DNA from: Aspidapion aeneum
Taxonomy: Eukaryota; Arthropoda; Insecta; Coleoptera; Brentidae
Reading direction: 5' to 3'
Assembly (NCBI GenBank): GCA_963576565.1
Contig: OY755045.1
Location: forward strand, 5,701,477 to 5,765,476
Length of the DNA: 64,000 nucleotides
Below are positions 11,076 through 21,781 of this stretch, piece after piece. Both the position numbers and the translations under genes were made by a program. The number at the start of each line of letters is the position of its first letter. Within the stretch, counting starts at the first letter, position 1. A model generated the notes under the pieces. That model saw only the letters and a program-made list of their open reading frames with translations, searched no databases and was not told the origin of the DNA.

Positions 11076-11574
11076 AGGCTAAATAGAATAGATATAAAAA
11101 AAGGTAAGTTCATTTAAAGTTTAAATTAACATGGTACCACTTAAACTAGATTCATAGTTCTGTAAAGTAAGCAGTCAGACATAAGAAACTATCCCACAAA
11201 CATCCTGTTGTTCTAACTTGACAGTAATAACTAAATTAAAGCAGTAAGAAAGGAACAATTTTTATTTCTTACTTCTCACTTCATACTGCTTACTTCACGG
11301 TACTATGAATCGAACTTTAGGGTTGTTCTCACAAATTGTTTAAAAGTAATTTCTCTTCTGTTTATTCTAGGTTTTGTTACATATTTTTTAACATGATTAA
11401 TGGCCACTGATATTTATTTCCAAATGTTTTGTTTGTTTTAAAAATTAAATGTAACACGCCTAAACACAGTTTATTAGTTTTTACAAAAAAAAAATACAAA
11501 ATCGCCAAACTACAATCAAAACAAATAGCAGATGTTTATATCTCCCATGTATATATCGGCCCACCAGCCGGCCA
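11076..11574. other. AT-rich non-coding
   Basis: No gene is seen. A short inverted pair around AAGTAAGCAGT (11,166) and ACTGCTTACTTC (11,285) suggests another small palindromic element. Confidence 0.4.
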
Positions 11575-11780
11575 ATTTGCGATGTTGCCTTTTCTGGTTC
11601 GTGGCTCGTTAGTTTACGAAGGCTGCGTAGGTATACCTATAATGTACGACGTGCCTCAACTTTTAGTTTTGATGCCCAAAGCGCACTTAACAAATTATAC
11701 AGTTTTGTATTTTTATAAATCAGGTTATTGGGTAATTTTGTACCCAACTGCGACTAGTAGTTACAAGTAAATTTAGCAGT
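11575..11780 (+). repeat. Right arm of inverted repeat flanking the THAP ORF
   Basis: It matches the complement of 9,526-9,611: GGTTCGTGGCTCGTTAGTTT, ACGAAGGCTGCG and CAACTGCGACTAGTAG, with about 100 bp that the left arm lacks. Confidence 0.75.
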
Positions 11781-11970
11781 TCGGTGTTTTTTTTTTATTT
11801 AGTTGATTTTTCCAGTGTATTGTCTTACGAAAATAATGGTTTTTCGGACCACCAATTTTAAATTACAAACAACTACCTCAATATACAATTTTTAATCAAA
11901 CATTTATTTTATTAAAATTTTTTGCATATTAACCATATAAAGGCTAATCTACCACCTTTTTAATTTTCGC

Positions 11971-12780
11971 AGCAGTGTTTTATGTTTAGTGGCCACTAGT
12001 TTTTAGGGCAACATACAGTAAAAAAGCCTTTAGGCGTGGCTAGTTGGCCACCTTAATTTATTTCAAATTCTTTTAGCCGTGTTTTTTATTTATAGTAACC
12101 AATAGTTGTTTGGACCATCACCAGTCTGCCATCTTGCTTTTTTGAGTTTTTTCAGCAATGTTTTTTATTTAGTAGGTAACCAATAGTTCTTTGGACCACC
12201 AAAGCTTGGCCAGTTGGCCATCTCAATTTATTTAAAATTCTTTTAGTCGTGTTTCTTATTTATAGTAACCAATAGTTGTTTGGACCACCATACCACCAAG
12301 TCTTCAACCAATTAAGTATTTTAAAGCTCTTCATTCATAAATTTTTTAATACTTATCATATAAACGCTCTAAGGCAGCCATCTTGCTTTTTTGAGTTCTT
12401 TCAGCAGTGTTTTTTATTTAGTAGTTAAACAATAGTTCTTTGGACCACCAAAACTTGGCTAGTTGGCCACCTCAATTTATTTAAACTTTTTGTAGCTGTG
12501 TCTCTTATTTATAATAACCAATATTTGTTTGGACCACCATACACCAAGTCTTCAACCAATTAAGTATTTTAAAGCTCTTTATTCGCAGATTTTTTAATAC
12601 TTATCATAAAAACGCTCAAAAGCATATATAGTCTGCCATTTTGTTTTTTGGAGTTTTTTCAGCAGTGTTTTTTAGTTAGTAGGTAACCAATAGTTTTTTG
12701 GACCTCCAATGCTTGGCTAGATGGCCACCTCAATCTATTTCAGATTCTTTAAGCATTTTATTTATTTTTTTGGATCACTA
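11971..12780. repeat. Degenerate tandem repeat, period about 180-260 bp
   Basis: CAGCAGTGTTTTTTATTTAG-like starts occur near 11,971, 12,151, 12,401 and 12,660. Each is followed by AACCAATAGTTNTTTGGACC and by GGCTAGTTGGCCACCTCAAT. Two units share an extra block (CTTCAACCAATTAAGTATTT). No coding is seen. Confidence 0.75.
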
Positions 12781-12910
12781 ACTGTTTAATTAATAATTTT
12801 AAATGAAAATAAAGATAAAAGTTAATAATTACAATTTTTGTATAGAATTAAAAAAGCTCTAAGGTCACCTTGTTTTTTACAAGCTTTTATTTAGCTTCAG
12901 ATGTTCTGTC

Positions 12911-12962
12911 TAACTATCTAACTATCTAACTATCAAACTATCTAACTATCTAACTATCTATC
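12911..12962. repeat. (CTAACTAT)n microsatellite
   Basis: Six to seven imperfect CTAACTAT/CTATCAAA octamers lie directly before the 130-bp tandem repeat. Confidence 0.85.
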
Positions 12963-12969
12963 AAATCTT

Positions 12970-13585
12970 GTGAAGCGTTTTTGACACACTTCCCATTATC
13001 CGATTTGGATGAAATTTGGTACACACATAGTGGTCCCATGACAATACAACATTAAGATTAAAATATCCTACGACCCCTACCCCCACCCCCTTCCATAGAA
13101 AAATTTGTTTTTGACACACATCCCGTTATCCGATTTGGATGAAATTTGGTATACATATAGTGATCCGATGACAATACAGTATTAGGAAAAAAATATCCTC
13201 GCACCCCTACCCCCACCCCTTCTATAGAAAAATGTGTTTTTGACACACTTCCCGTTATCCGATTTGGATAAAATTTGGTATACACATAGTGGTCCGATGA
13301 TAATACAACAATAAGAAAAAAATATCCTCCCACCCCTACCCCCACCCCCTTTCATAGAAAAATGAGTTTTTGACACACTTCCCATTATCCGATTTGGATT
13401 AAATTTGGTATTTACATAGTGGTCCGATGACAATACAACATTTAAAAAACAATATCTTCCCACCCCTACCCCCACCCCCTTCCATAAAAAATGCGTTTTT
13501 GACACACTTCCCATTATCCGATTTGGATGAAATTTGGTATACATATAGTGGTCCGATGACAATACAACAATAATGAAAAATATGT
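12970..13585. repeat. 130-bp tandem repeat, ~4.8 units
   Basis: GACACACTTCCCATTATCCG recurs at 12,983, 13,113, 13,242, 13,372 and 13,501 (129-130-bp steps). Each unit also has ATTTGGATGAAATTTGGTAT and a pyrimidine run CCCCTACCCCCACCCC. ORFs on the minus strand here are only read-through of the repeat. Confidence 0.9.
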
Positions 13586-13623
13586 TCATTTAATAGAGTA
13601 GATAGCTGAGACTAAAAAGTAGA

Positions 13624-14112
13624 AAATAAATTGATAAAAAAAATTTTTTAGGTCACAAGCTTTTATAAAATGCACTAAAAATTAAAAAATAATTTTCTAA
13701 CATTCTAATAATATCATAATAATGAAAGCGATGGCCGAAAATCAAAGCATAAGTTAATCTAAATTTGTGATCTAAACACTTAAAGAATATTAACATAGCA
13801 GGTCATCAAAGATATGTTTGATGTGCCGCAATGTTATGCCATTGCCATACCTATGTCAGAAAAATGCTGGGGTATCTTGGGTCGGGTTGGGTGGGTTTGG
13901 TACCTCTGCATTTTTCTGCTAGATTGATTCTTGCAAATAGTGATATTTAATTGATACGGATATCTTATCGTGCTAACATCGTCAAAATTTCCATCAGTCG
14001 GCCACCGCTTTTATTATTATGATAATATTAGAATGTTAGAAAATTATTTTTTAATTTTTAGTGCATTTTATAAAAGCTTGTGACCTAAAAAATTTTTTTT
14101 CCCAATTTATTA
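13624..14112. mobile_element. Foldback/MITE element with ~105-bp terminal inverted repeats
   Basis: The sequence from 13,624 to about 13,735 is inverted almost perfectly at about 14,000-14,112; shared blocks include TTAGGTCACAAGCTTTTATA and GCACTAAAAATTAAAAAATA. The 260-bp loop contains no coding. The total length is about 489 bp. Confidence 0.85.
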
Positions 14113-14680
14113 TTTAGTAACCAACAAAGTTAAAAAAGTATTTATCTATAAGCATTCCATTAATTTTTGTGTAAGACGTGTGTGAAGGTGACAAATTTCA
14201 GCTTAAAACTCACTGACATTATTTCCAAAATTAAATTTGGCATAAACGGGAAAAGGGGAGTTGAACTAGCTAAACAACGTAATTGGGGACAGAATATTAT
14301 GTGCAGTGAAAACTGGGGGAAAGGAAAAGTTTTTGTTTTCAACATGAAACACAATATACACAAAACTCGAAAACTATATAATTTTATTTGAGTTGTTGTT
14401 TGAAAATATGTCTGTACCAACATTTATTATTAACTGTTTAGAGAGATGATGTAGGTCTACCTACCCCCAGCCCAAAGTCTTTATACTTTTATACAGATTG
14501 CCCAGTTATGTGTATTTAACTGGATGACGGTAGCTGTTACATAAAACAAATGGTTTAAGGCAACCAGTGACGTAGATGTTTTCATCAAGATTACAGTTGG
14601 CCAGTCTGGATCAATGACCTTTCAAATTCTGTAGATAACCTGTATAAAGACCTTGCCCCCAGCCGTAAAGCCCGGTGGCC
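14113..14680. other. Non-coding
   Basis: The two ORFs overlapping on opposite strands here (about 14,160-14,420) have no recognisable motif. A short pair, CCCCCAGCCCAAAGTCTTTA near 14,465 and TATAAAGACCTTGCCCCCAG near 14,643, is inverted and may bound another small element. Confidence 0.4.
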
Positions 14681-14797
14681 ACCTACGACTTTCTCGTGCA
14701 TGCCCGCGCACGCGTCACATGACTGTGATAACATTTCATATTGAGATCATGTGACGCGTGAGCGGGCGCCTATGAGAAAGTCGTAGGTGGGAATCAG
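14681..14797. mobile_element. 117-bp palindromic MITE
   Basis: Arms CCACCTACGACTTTCTCGTG... and ...GAGAAAGTCGTAGGTGG pair over about 45 bp with few mismatches, including the GC-rich blocks GCGCACGCGTCACATGA and TCATGTGACGCGTGAGCGGG. It is markedly more GC-rich than its surroundings. A perfect short hairpin could form in DNA or RNA. Confidence 0.8.
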
Positions 14798-15311
14798 GTT
14801 TAAGATAACAAAGGGCGCCACCACTGCATTGTTAAAAGTAACTTTGACAATTACTTTGTTTATACGAACCTATTAAAAGACGGTTTGAAAATGGTCTCGT
14901 TCCCTAAACCGTTTCAAGCACTAAAACCAATTTTATTTGAAACCGATTAATGATTTGTCATATAAACACCATTAAAACCGTTTTAAAACCCAACGATTAC
15001 CCAAATGTAAACATTGTAAAAACTTAAACCAATTTTATTTTAAATCGCTTTTAGGTGTCTATAAACGTAGATAGTAATTGTGACGTTTTAACAGGTCTCT
15101 TGTGATGTAAAAACTAGAAATTCATTTAAACTTAACTTAGCTAAAACTAAAACCAATTATGGCCAACTAACCGTTAACAGTCTCATTTTAAAGTTCTGTT
15201 GAAAAGCTAAACCGTTATTTCACGTATTTTATTAAAACAAAGTACAACCGTACCAGTACTAGTTTTTTAACGGTAAAATAAGATATTTAGGCATTATCTA
15301 TCTATCTATCT
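14798..15311. other. Non-coding; short (TATC)n run
   Basis: AAACCGTTTT/AAACCAATTTTATTT motifs recur loosely (14,940-15,230). (ATCT)4 lies at about 15,297-15,312. No gene is seen. Confidence 0.4.
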
Positions 15312-15710
15312 TGGAAGTGTCCAGGTATGGTGTCCATATGTAAGTACAGGAATGATATATTGCTTATACACTTTCGTTTTATGGTAATGAGGATATTTTT
15401 TAGTTTTTAAGATGTAGCTTAATTTACCGAATGCTGCCCAGGCCAATCTTACTCGTCTCTTGATTTCAGCTGTTTAGTTTTCTTTTTTTAGTTTAATAAT
15501 TTGTCCATAGTATATATAGGTATTCTTCTACTTCTTCTATTTTCTATTGGTTTATTCCGATCGTGATATCTTCATCTATGTTTTTTATGATTTTAGTTTT
15601 AGTATAGTTCATACTCAAGTCTATATTTTTAGCTGCTGTATTATTTCTTCCAGCATTTTAATCAGTTCTTCTTTCTTATATGTTATTAAGGGGATATCAT
15701 CAGCATTTTT
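15312..15710 (-). pseudogene. LINE B copy 3, C-terminal remnant
   Basis: Read on the minus strand, it gives YYADDIPLIT-like (near 15,690), EELIKMLEEII, YTKTKIIKNIDEDITIGINQ, EEVEEYLYIY, KQLKSRDE-like and QCIIPVLTYGHHTWTLP. Order and sequence match the other LINE B copies. It is 5'- and 3'-truncated and has several indels. Confidence 0.75.
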
Positions 15711-15999
15711 AGGTGCGCCCTGAAATTATTTATTGTGTTTTTCGGATTTTTGAAGTGTAAACTTAATTAGGCAGCAGTTTTTGTGGGTAGTAAATTGAAC
15801 TGAGCCGTCAGGCTCGGCTATGTAACGCTTATTCGGGTGAAGTCGGCTCGAGTCGACTGAGGAACATTCAGCGAGCGATATGATGATGCAGATGAAGGCC
15901 ATTATTATTAATTTCGTCTTGTTGAAGTTTCACTTCTGCCGTGTGGTCTTAAGCACATTTTTTTCTATATAAAGATGCACATGCAAACACGCCACCATT
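15711..15999. other. Non-coding
   Basis: No gene or clear repeat is seen. A GC-richer patch lies at 15,800-15,900. Confidence 0.35.
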
Positions 16000-16875
16000 T
16001 TTGAAAGGAAAGAACTCGTGCCTATGCATGGCAAGCTATTTTCTTTTAGGAGGTAGCCGTGGACTTTTAAATCGTTAACGAGTTTACAGCACTCAAAGGT
16101 GAATAATTTTACAGTATACTAAATTTCTCGGAACTTCTGTTTTAAGCATCCGGTTGTTTAAATTCAAGTGTCTAAACTGTCTTTCCAAATTGTTTCCGGG
16201 TAACATAAACAGCTTTATAAAAAATAGTCCACAGTAGGGGAGGGTGGGGTAAGTTGGGACACAGGGAGATTATGGACGGTTGCTATTTTTCGGTATTCAG
16301 CCAGAGATTGTTGGTAGCCCTCGTGATATCTTCATCTGTGTTTGTCATTATTTTTATTACGTTCCCCCAGTTTTGAGCATTTCAAAAGAGGGGATTATGT
16401 GCCACAAATATTTATTTCATTGTAGAAGTAAGAGGGACACATTTTGTGAGACGGGGAAAGTATTGGAGAGAGATATATAAAGAAATATTATAAGTTAGAA
16501 AAAGAAGATATTTAATTATTTAAATATTCATGTTGTTTGGAATGGCGTGTCATCATGTACAAAATTTTAATGTTGAAAACGTGTTATTTCAAACCGTTAT
16601 GATAAATAAAACAAACTTTTTGCCAACACACGTTCAAGGAAAGAGCACGTGCCTATTCACGGCAAGCTATTTTCTTTTAGGAAGTAGCCGTGGACTTTTA
16701 AAACGTTAACGAGTTTACAGCACTCAAAGGTGAATAATTTTACAGTACAGTAAATTTCTCGGAACTTCTGTTTTAATCATCCGGCTCTTTAAATTTAAGT
16801 GTCCAACCTGTCTTTCCAAATTGTTTCCGCGTAACACAAGCAGCTTTATAAAAAATAATCCACAGTACGGGATGG
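16000..16875. repeat. Two ~245-bp direct repeats (16,000-16,245 and 16,630-16,875)
   Basis: Shared blocks include GGCAAGCTATTTTCTTTTAG, GTAGCCGTGGACTTTTAAA, GTTAACGAGTTTACAGCACT and CAGCTTTATAAAAAATA, followed by CCACAGTANGGGANGGTGG. The spacing is about 630 bp. Confidence 0.85.
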
Positions 16876-17004
16876 TGGTACTTAACCCCTTTTTGTAGGT
16901 GTTTCTTAAAATACCATACGAATTTACAGTTTTGAAAGGTGATATTGTTAAATGAAATATTACAAAAAACTAAAAAGTTTTCACACTTACCCCACCCTCC
17001 CCTA
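16235..17004. mobile_element. Candidate 770-bp TIR element next to the C2 exon
   Basis: TAGGGGAGGGTGGGGTAAGT at 16,235-16,254 is perfectly inverted at 16,985-17,004. The interior holds no coding and includes the second copy of the direct repeat. Its right end lies 26 bp from the splice donor of the host exon at 17,031. Because a decayed copy of the same end also sits at about 16,862, the real element borders are uncertain. Confidence 0.5.
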
Positions 17005-17030
17005 TTATTTAAGTTTTAAAAAAAACTTAC

Positions 17031-17226
17031 CATTGGCGTCTTTAGCTTCTAATCCCTCGGCTTCGATAACAACAACACTCAATACGACGATGGGGGGCTG
17101 TTCCTCCCCCGCAGCGTGCAGCATCCTATAGTGCCTGTCGGGGGGCATTTGGAAGGCTTTTTGACCGTACATCAGCAAGTCCTCTTTGTAGTGGGCGAAC
17201 TGACCACCAGGAGCGGGGGCTCCCAC
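17031..17226 (-). CDS. Munc13-4/BAIAP3-like protein, exon encoding the start of the first C2 domain
   Basis: The exon is bounded on the minus strand by an acceptor (TTTTGTTAG, exon from 17,226) and a donor (GTAAGTTT, exon end 17,031). Its 196 bp start in phase 0 and end one base into a codon. The product starts VGAPAPGGQFAHYKEDLLMY and runs into VLSVVVIEAEGLEAKDANG, the first two strands and the Ca-binding loop start of a C2 domain. It is GC-rich relative to its surroundings, as expected for constrained coding. Proteins of this family (BAIAP3, UNC13D, fly staccato) are C2-domain priming factors for regulated exocytosis that act at vesicle and plasma membranes. It joins in phase to the exon at 30,113-30,329 (ANT then VGAP). 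The continuation (usually SDPYC) must lie before position 17,031 or outside the window; I did not find it. Confidence 0.85.
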
Positions 17227-17542
17227 CTAACAAAACACAAAAAAAATGTTCAGGGGGGTATGTATGTAAAAGGTTTTGCAGATTTCAATATGGAACTAAA
17301 AAGGTCACGATTGGCAATCTCTTATTGCGATCAGAAATTTTAACACACGAAAAGGTGACTCATGTTTTCAGACGTTGATACTTTACGTCTAATTTGAGTT
17401 TTTATACCTTTGACAGTGGGAAGGAAGAATTATAGAGATCAGTTGGATGACTTGATCGAGTTAATACCCTGAGAGTTTCTCGTTCTTATATTGAGACACC
17501 ACAGAGATGCATAGATGGAAGTTTTCCGAGAATTTATGTGTA
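17227..17542. other. Intron sequence of the C2 gene
   Basis: It follows the acceptor of the exon at 17,226 on the minus strand. No repeat or coding is recognised. Confidence 0.5.
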
Positions 17543-17617
17543 GTCTTCGGTGGCTTAGTGTAAAGAGCGTTTGCGTACACAGCAAGAGATTCCGGGTTCG
17601 AGTCCCGGCAGAAGACA
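17543..17617 (+). tRNA. tRNA-like sequence, anticodon loop GTACACA (ACA if functional); probably pseudogene or SINE head
   Basis: A cloverleaf can be drawn. The acceptor is TCTTCGG/CAGAAGA with one mismatch, and the D stem is GCTT/GAGC. The anticodon stem is TTTGC/GCAAG with a 7-nt loop and T at position 33. The variable loop has 5 nt. The T arm is a perfect CCGGG-TTCGAGT-CCCGG, and box B, GGTTCGAGTCC, is canonical. Anticodon ACA (Cys, UGU) is not normal for a nuclear tRNA, where Cys uses GCA. Together with the acceptor mismatch this points to a pseudogene or a tRNA-derived SINE. A T-rich run follows (17,636-17,648). Confidence 0.5.
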
Positions 17618-18699
17618 AACAAACTTCTCTTATTTTTCTTTTTTTAATTTTACTTGTTGTTTATAGTTTTAGGTCTTTCCATTATTTGCGATTTGGTATT
17701 TGAAGGGTTAAGGGAAAAAACAAGGAATGTCACATTGACTGGGTTTTGAGATAATTAAAAATTTAGCATTTGGGAGATCTTTAAACCAAGGTATTAAGGA
17801 AATTTTTAGAGTAAAGACAAAAAAAAATAAAAAAGAATCTTAACTACACGAAAAAAACGAAAAAAACAAGGAATGTTCCAACGTCACATTGTGAAGCTCT
17901 GGTTGCACAAACTTCCAGCAAAGCCATTGTTAATAAAAATAAAGAAAAAAAAAAGGTTCGATTGCCCTTACTGGTAAAGTAAATCCTATTATTTGTAAGG
18001 TAGGGCAGTGTAATAGGCCTGAGCATCACGTTTACAAAACCTCATCAGTGTCATCAGATTTTTGTATTTTGCAGCAGGAATTGGTAATAGATTTGAAAAT
18101 TTAAAATCAAAATGATAATATTTTTTGACAGACTCACATTAAACAAACTTGTTAAAAATGTGTCTAATTTTAATGTGTTATAGGCTGTACTTGTTTTGCA
18201 GACACAAAGAATCAGATTGTCAGTATGACAAACAGTTTCCAAGTGCAAACATTTTTAATATTCGGAAAATACTCTGAAATGTTGTATTCATTGATGTATC
18301 CGTAAAAAACACACACATTATAACTTACCGGTATATGCGGGTGATGGAAGTTCAAACTTCCCCTCTGACATGTATAAACAAATAAACTAAACGATTAATA
18401 ATCGTTTATTTCTTTTTATGTTGTGATTGATGTTCCAGTTCCTACCTTTTACGCATGGTTCTTACCTTTTACGCATGAACATTCCTTGTTTTTAACCTTT
18501 GCACTGATATTTTAAATACGCATATTTATGAGACGGTTCTAGTTTTTAGCCACGTGTACTGCAAATGGTAGATATGCATTATACCTTTTATATGGCATTA
18601 TTATTTCCATTTCTTAAAAATTCCCATGTATCTATCCCATTCCCTGTTTTTTCCCTTCACCCTTCATTTGACAGTGTATATCGTTAGGAAGTGTATCTA
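17618..18699. other. Intronic, AT-rich non-coding
   Basis: It contains a repeated ACGAAAAAAACGAAAAAAACAA run (17,849-17,870) and GGAATGT(T/C)...CACATTG repeated at 17,725 and 17,870. No gene is seen. Confidence 0.4.
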
Positions 18700-20140
18700 T
18701 TGTACAGTCGGGGACTTAATAAATGGCCGCTGCCGTTTTCAGAAGAGCTTGGATGAGAATCCCAATACCAGGCGAGGTTTATGAATGAATGAATTATTGA
18801 ACATCGTATCGCGCGCTTTCATTCCTTCGACTCCACGTCGATCGGCTGTCGCTGTGCACTTTTGTGCAATGCAATTTTTGCTATTGAAATTAATAACTAT
18901 TTGGAATATTGGCCGATAAACGCCCTTACTCAAATAACCAATTTTTGCTTGTATTTATTTTTTTTAGCTTTACACTTTTAAAACTTACCATTTTAAAAAA
19001 AGCTAGGAATACAAACATGTTGCATTTGTGTTTCTCTATGTTAGTATGTAATAAAAAACAATAAATTAAAATCCTGAAAAATCACTATTATGTGTATTTT
19101 TTTTTTTGCTATTGGATATGCGTCAAAACAATTGTTATATTTTTATTGCTTGCCTCACAAAGTAATAAAAAAGATCACAAAGGTTGGTCTAAAGGTTTGT
19201 GTTTGTAAGAAATAAATAAAAGTTTAAATTGCCAAAACTTAAAACTGAAGTGACTTTGGCGGTCTCTCTCGGCATTATTATAAATACCTGTCCTTAACCT
19301 TTTATATGGTGATATAGAGGGCCCCGAGAAGTTTAATTTAATGTATTATAATATATATTTTTACAAAGTTAGCAATTAAAAAAAATTAAAAAACTGCACT
19401 TTTTGGGTACCCCTAGGGTCAGGAAAATTTTCATCAAAAATTTCAAAAAAAACATTTAGTTGATACTGTGCCACGAAGAGGCTACCGAGTCCCTTACACT
19501 AACCTGAAAATATTACAGTTGTAGATGTAATGGTTATCGAGAAAAATAGAATCATAAGTTGAAAATTTTCCAAAAATTAATAATTTTGTAAAAAAAAGTC
19601 AACTTTTTTGCAATTGGAAATACGTCAAAACAATTGTTATATTTTTATTGCTTGCCTCACAAAGAAATTAAAAAGACCCCAAAAGTTGGTCTAAAGGTTT
19701 GTGTTTGTAAGAAATAAATAAAAGTTTAAATTGCCAAAACTCAAAACTGAAGTGACTGTGGCGGCCTCTCGCGACGTTATTATAAACACTTGTCCTTTAC
19801 CTTTTATGTTGGTGATATAGAGGGCACCGAGAAGTTTAATTTAATGTATTATAAAACATATTTTTACAAAGTTAAGTTTTTTTACCGAACATTCAAACGG
19901 ACTACAGACCAAAGCGAATTTTTTCTGCAATTATGTGTATTTTTTTAACCGAACATTCAAACGGAATACAGACCTAAGCGAAATTTTTCATGATTAAATT
20001 TAACCCAGGAATGCGAATAAATTATATGTGTTGAACGACGCGCCACGAAATCCAGTCAATAACCTCGGCCGGTATTGGGATTCTTATCCAAGCTCTTCTG
20101 AAAATGGCAGCGGCCATTTATTATGTCCCCGACTGTACAA
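18700..20140. mobile_element. 1.44-kb DNA transposon-like element with ~80-bp TIRs
   Basis: The left end starts TTGTACAGTCGGGGAC and continues TAATAAATGGCCGCTGCC and AGAAGAGCTTGGATGAGAAT; the right end (20,058-20,140) is its inverted copy, ending GTCCCCGACTGTACAA. TA flanks both ends, compatible with a TA duplication. The interior carries two ~270-bp direct repeats (about 19,080-19,350 and 19,600-19,870) and a ~60-bp pair with ACCGAACATTCAAACGGA (about 19,887 and 19,948). No transposase is visible, so it is non-autonomous. Confidence 0.8.
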
Positions 20141-20870
20141 TATAATATCATGTAAATATGAATATGCTTAAAGTTTTAACTTGATTAATTGATTGTTTTG
20201 TTTGGAAATTATTTTAAACATTGCAACATAAGGTATTGTTTTCGACGTCTTTTTAAAAAATTATTTATTCTCAAAAAACTTTTACCAATACCTACATAAT
20301 CTAAAAGAGCTTGACAAACTTTTCGGTAAAGTCTACTACTCGTAGGTCGACCCTATCTTGAAACTGCACGCCCTTCGTCTAAAAAGTTTTTCGCTAAGAA
20401 ATTTAAAAAGCACAAAAGCACAGTATTTTGTTTGAACGAGTATACTTACACTGAGATTGGTCTAGAAAAAAATTTGTCGGTTCAACAATAATAAAGCCAG
20501 TGGTAGGGGAAATTAAGTTAAGATGGATGAATGGAATGAAAATATTTTCTTTAAACGACATTTTTACCTTCCTAGCTCGCGCAGCAATAGTTAGAGAAGG
20601 TATTATTTTCGAGGAAAAATTTTTTTTCAGACAATAATTAAAATTTTTACCTTGATAATTGCAGATCTAATTTAAAATTTAATTCAATTTTTTATAAAGG
20701 GCTATATCTATCTATATCTTTATTTAAAAAATCTTTAAAATGTAACCTTTTTAAAAAACAACAAAGTTATTAATTTAGTTTAATTATAAATATTTTGTAC
20801 ATAGTAGCAAAATGCTAAATAAAATATAATACTACTATTACTACTACTACTACTATTTCGTCGTGATGTA
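20141..20870. other. Intronic, AT-rich; (ACT)n run near 20,830
   Basis: No coding is seen. TACTACTATTACTACTACTA at about 20,829-20,855 borders the next element. Confidence 0.4.
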
Positions 20871-21781
20871 TATGGATGATTCTACCAAAAGTGGGCATTT
20901 TTGGTCATTGCCTTTAAATAACAGTACAGCACAGTAAATAATTTTGTTTTGTTAAATTTATGTAACTAATTAGGTGTAAGCTAAGAAACATTTATTTTCC
21001 CGAATTTTAGGAATTATTGCATAAAAATTCCAGAGGGATGAGTACCAGAGGAATGAGTTTTTTAATGGTTTTCCAATTTAAATCAAAATCTATTTAGACT
21101 ACTTAACTTAAGTTTTATATAAACAAAGTTCCTATACTTATAATTTTAAAACAATCAACAAAAAAATTATACTATTGATATCAGTCGAATATTTATTTAC
21201 CAGAGGAATGATAATTGAAGCGTTCCTGTTTGATTTCTCCGAAAAAAACAAATTTTCTGCCGAAAATAAAAAGATCTATAACTTAAACCAAACTAAAGTT
21301 GACATTATCTGTCACAAGTTGTCACCCTCACAAGTAAATTAGATATCCAGGGCCGTCTCTTTCTCTAGAAATTAACCGGTGGTATTCACAAATATTGTGT
21401 TATTAAAAATGGAGCACGTTTAAAATTGTAACATTTTCCGGGAAGATGTAAATTCGGATTTTTAAAAATATGACTGCAAACTTAAGTTTTATCAATTTTT
21501 TGATAAATAGTTAAAACTTGGTTAAATATTATTTATTAGGATATTTTTTTCAATCTGAGTTTTTAATATTTGGTTTGGGACTACACCAGAGGAATGAGGT
21601 ATTTGCTTTGTAATAAAAAAAATTATAAACTTGCAATTTTTTTTATACATTAAACTCAAATGCTCCATAAAGAAAACATTTCGTTTTAATTCTTATAACT
21701 AAAACTATGCTTTATTTGCAGTCTGTGTTTGAAAAATATGCATTCCCACTCCACAGCACCATTTTTGTAGAATCATCCATA
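20871..21781. mobile_element. TIR element G, copy 1 (911 bp, non-autonomous)
   Basis: Ends TATGGATGATTCTAC and GTAGAATCATCCATA are inverted. The whole element is repeated in opposite orientation at 38,471-39,391 with high similarity. CCAGAGGAATGA occurs several times inside (about 21,030-21,055, 21,201, 21,591). No coding is seen. It sits between CGTCGTGATGTA and TCTGTGTGTG, which are contiguous in the related sequence at 39,654-39,680 (an empty site). Confidence 0.85.

Noticed and set aside
12970..13585. CRISPR-like array
   Set aside because: Units are continuous 130-bp tandem repeats without unique spacers, in a eukaryotic context.
13058..13589. Minus-strand ORFs with repeated SSDHYVYTKF-like peptide as a repeat protein gene
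   Set aside because: The peptide repeat is just the translation of the 130-bp tandem repeat; no start context or splice sites.
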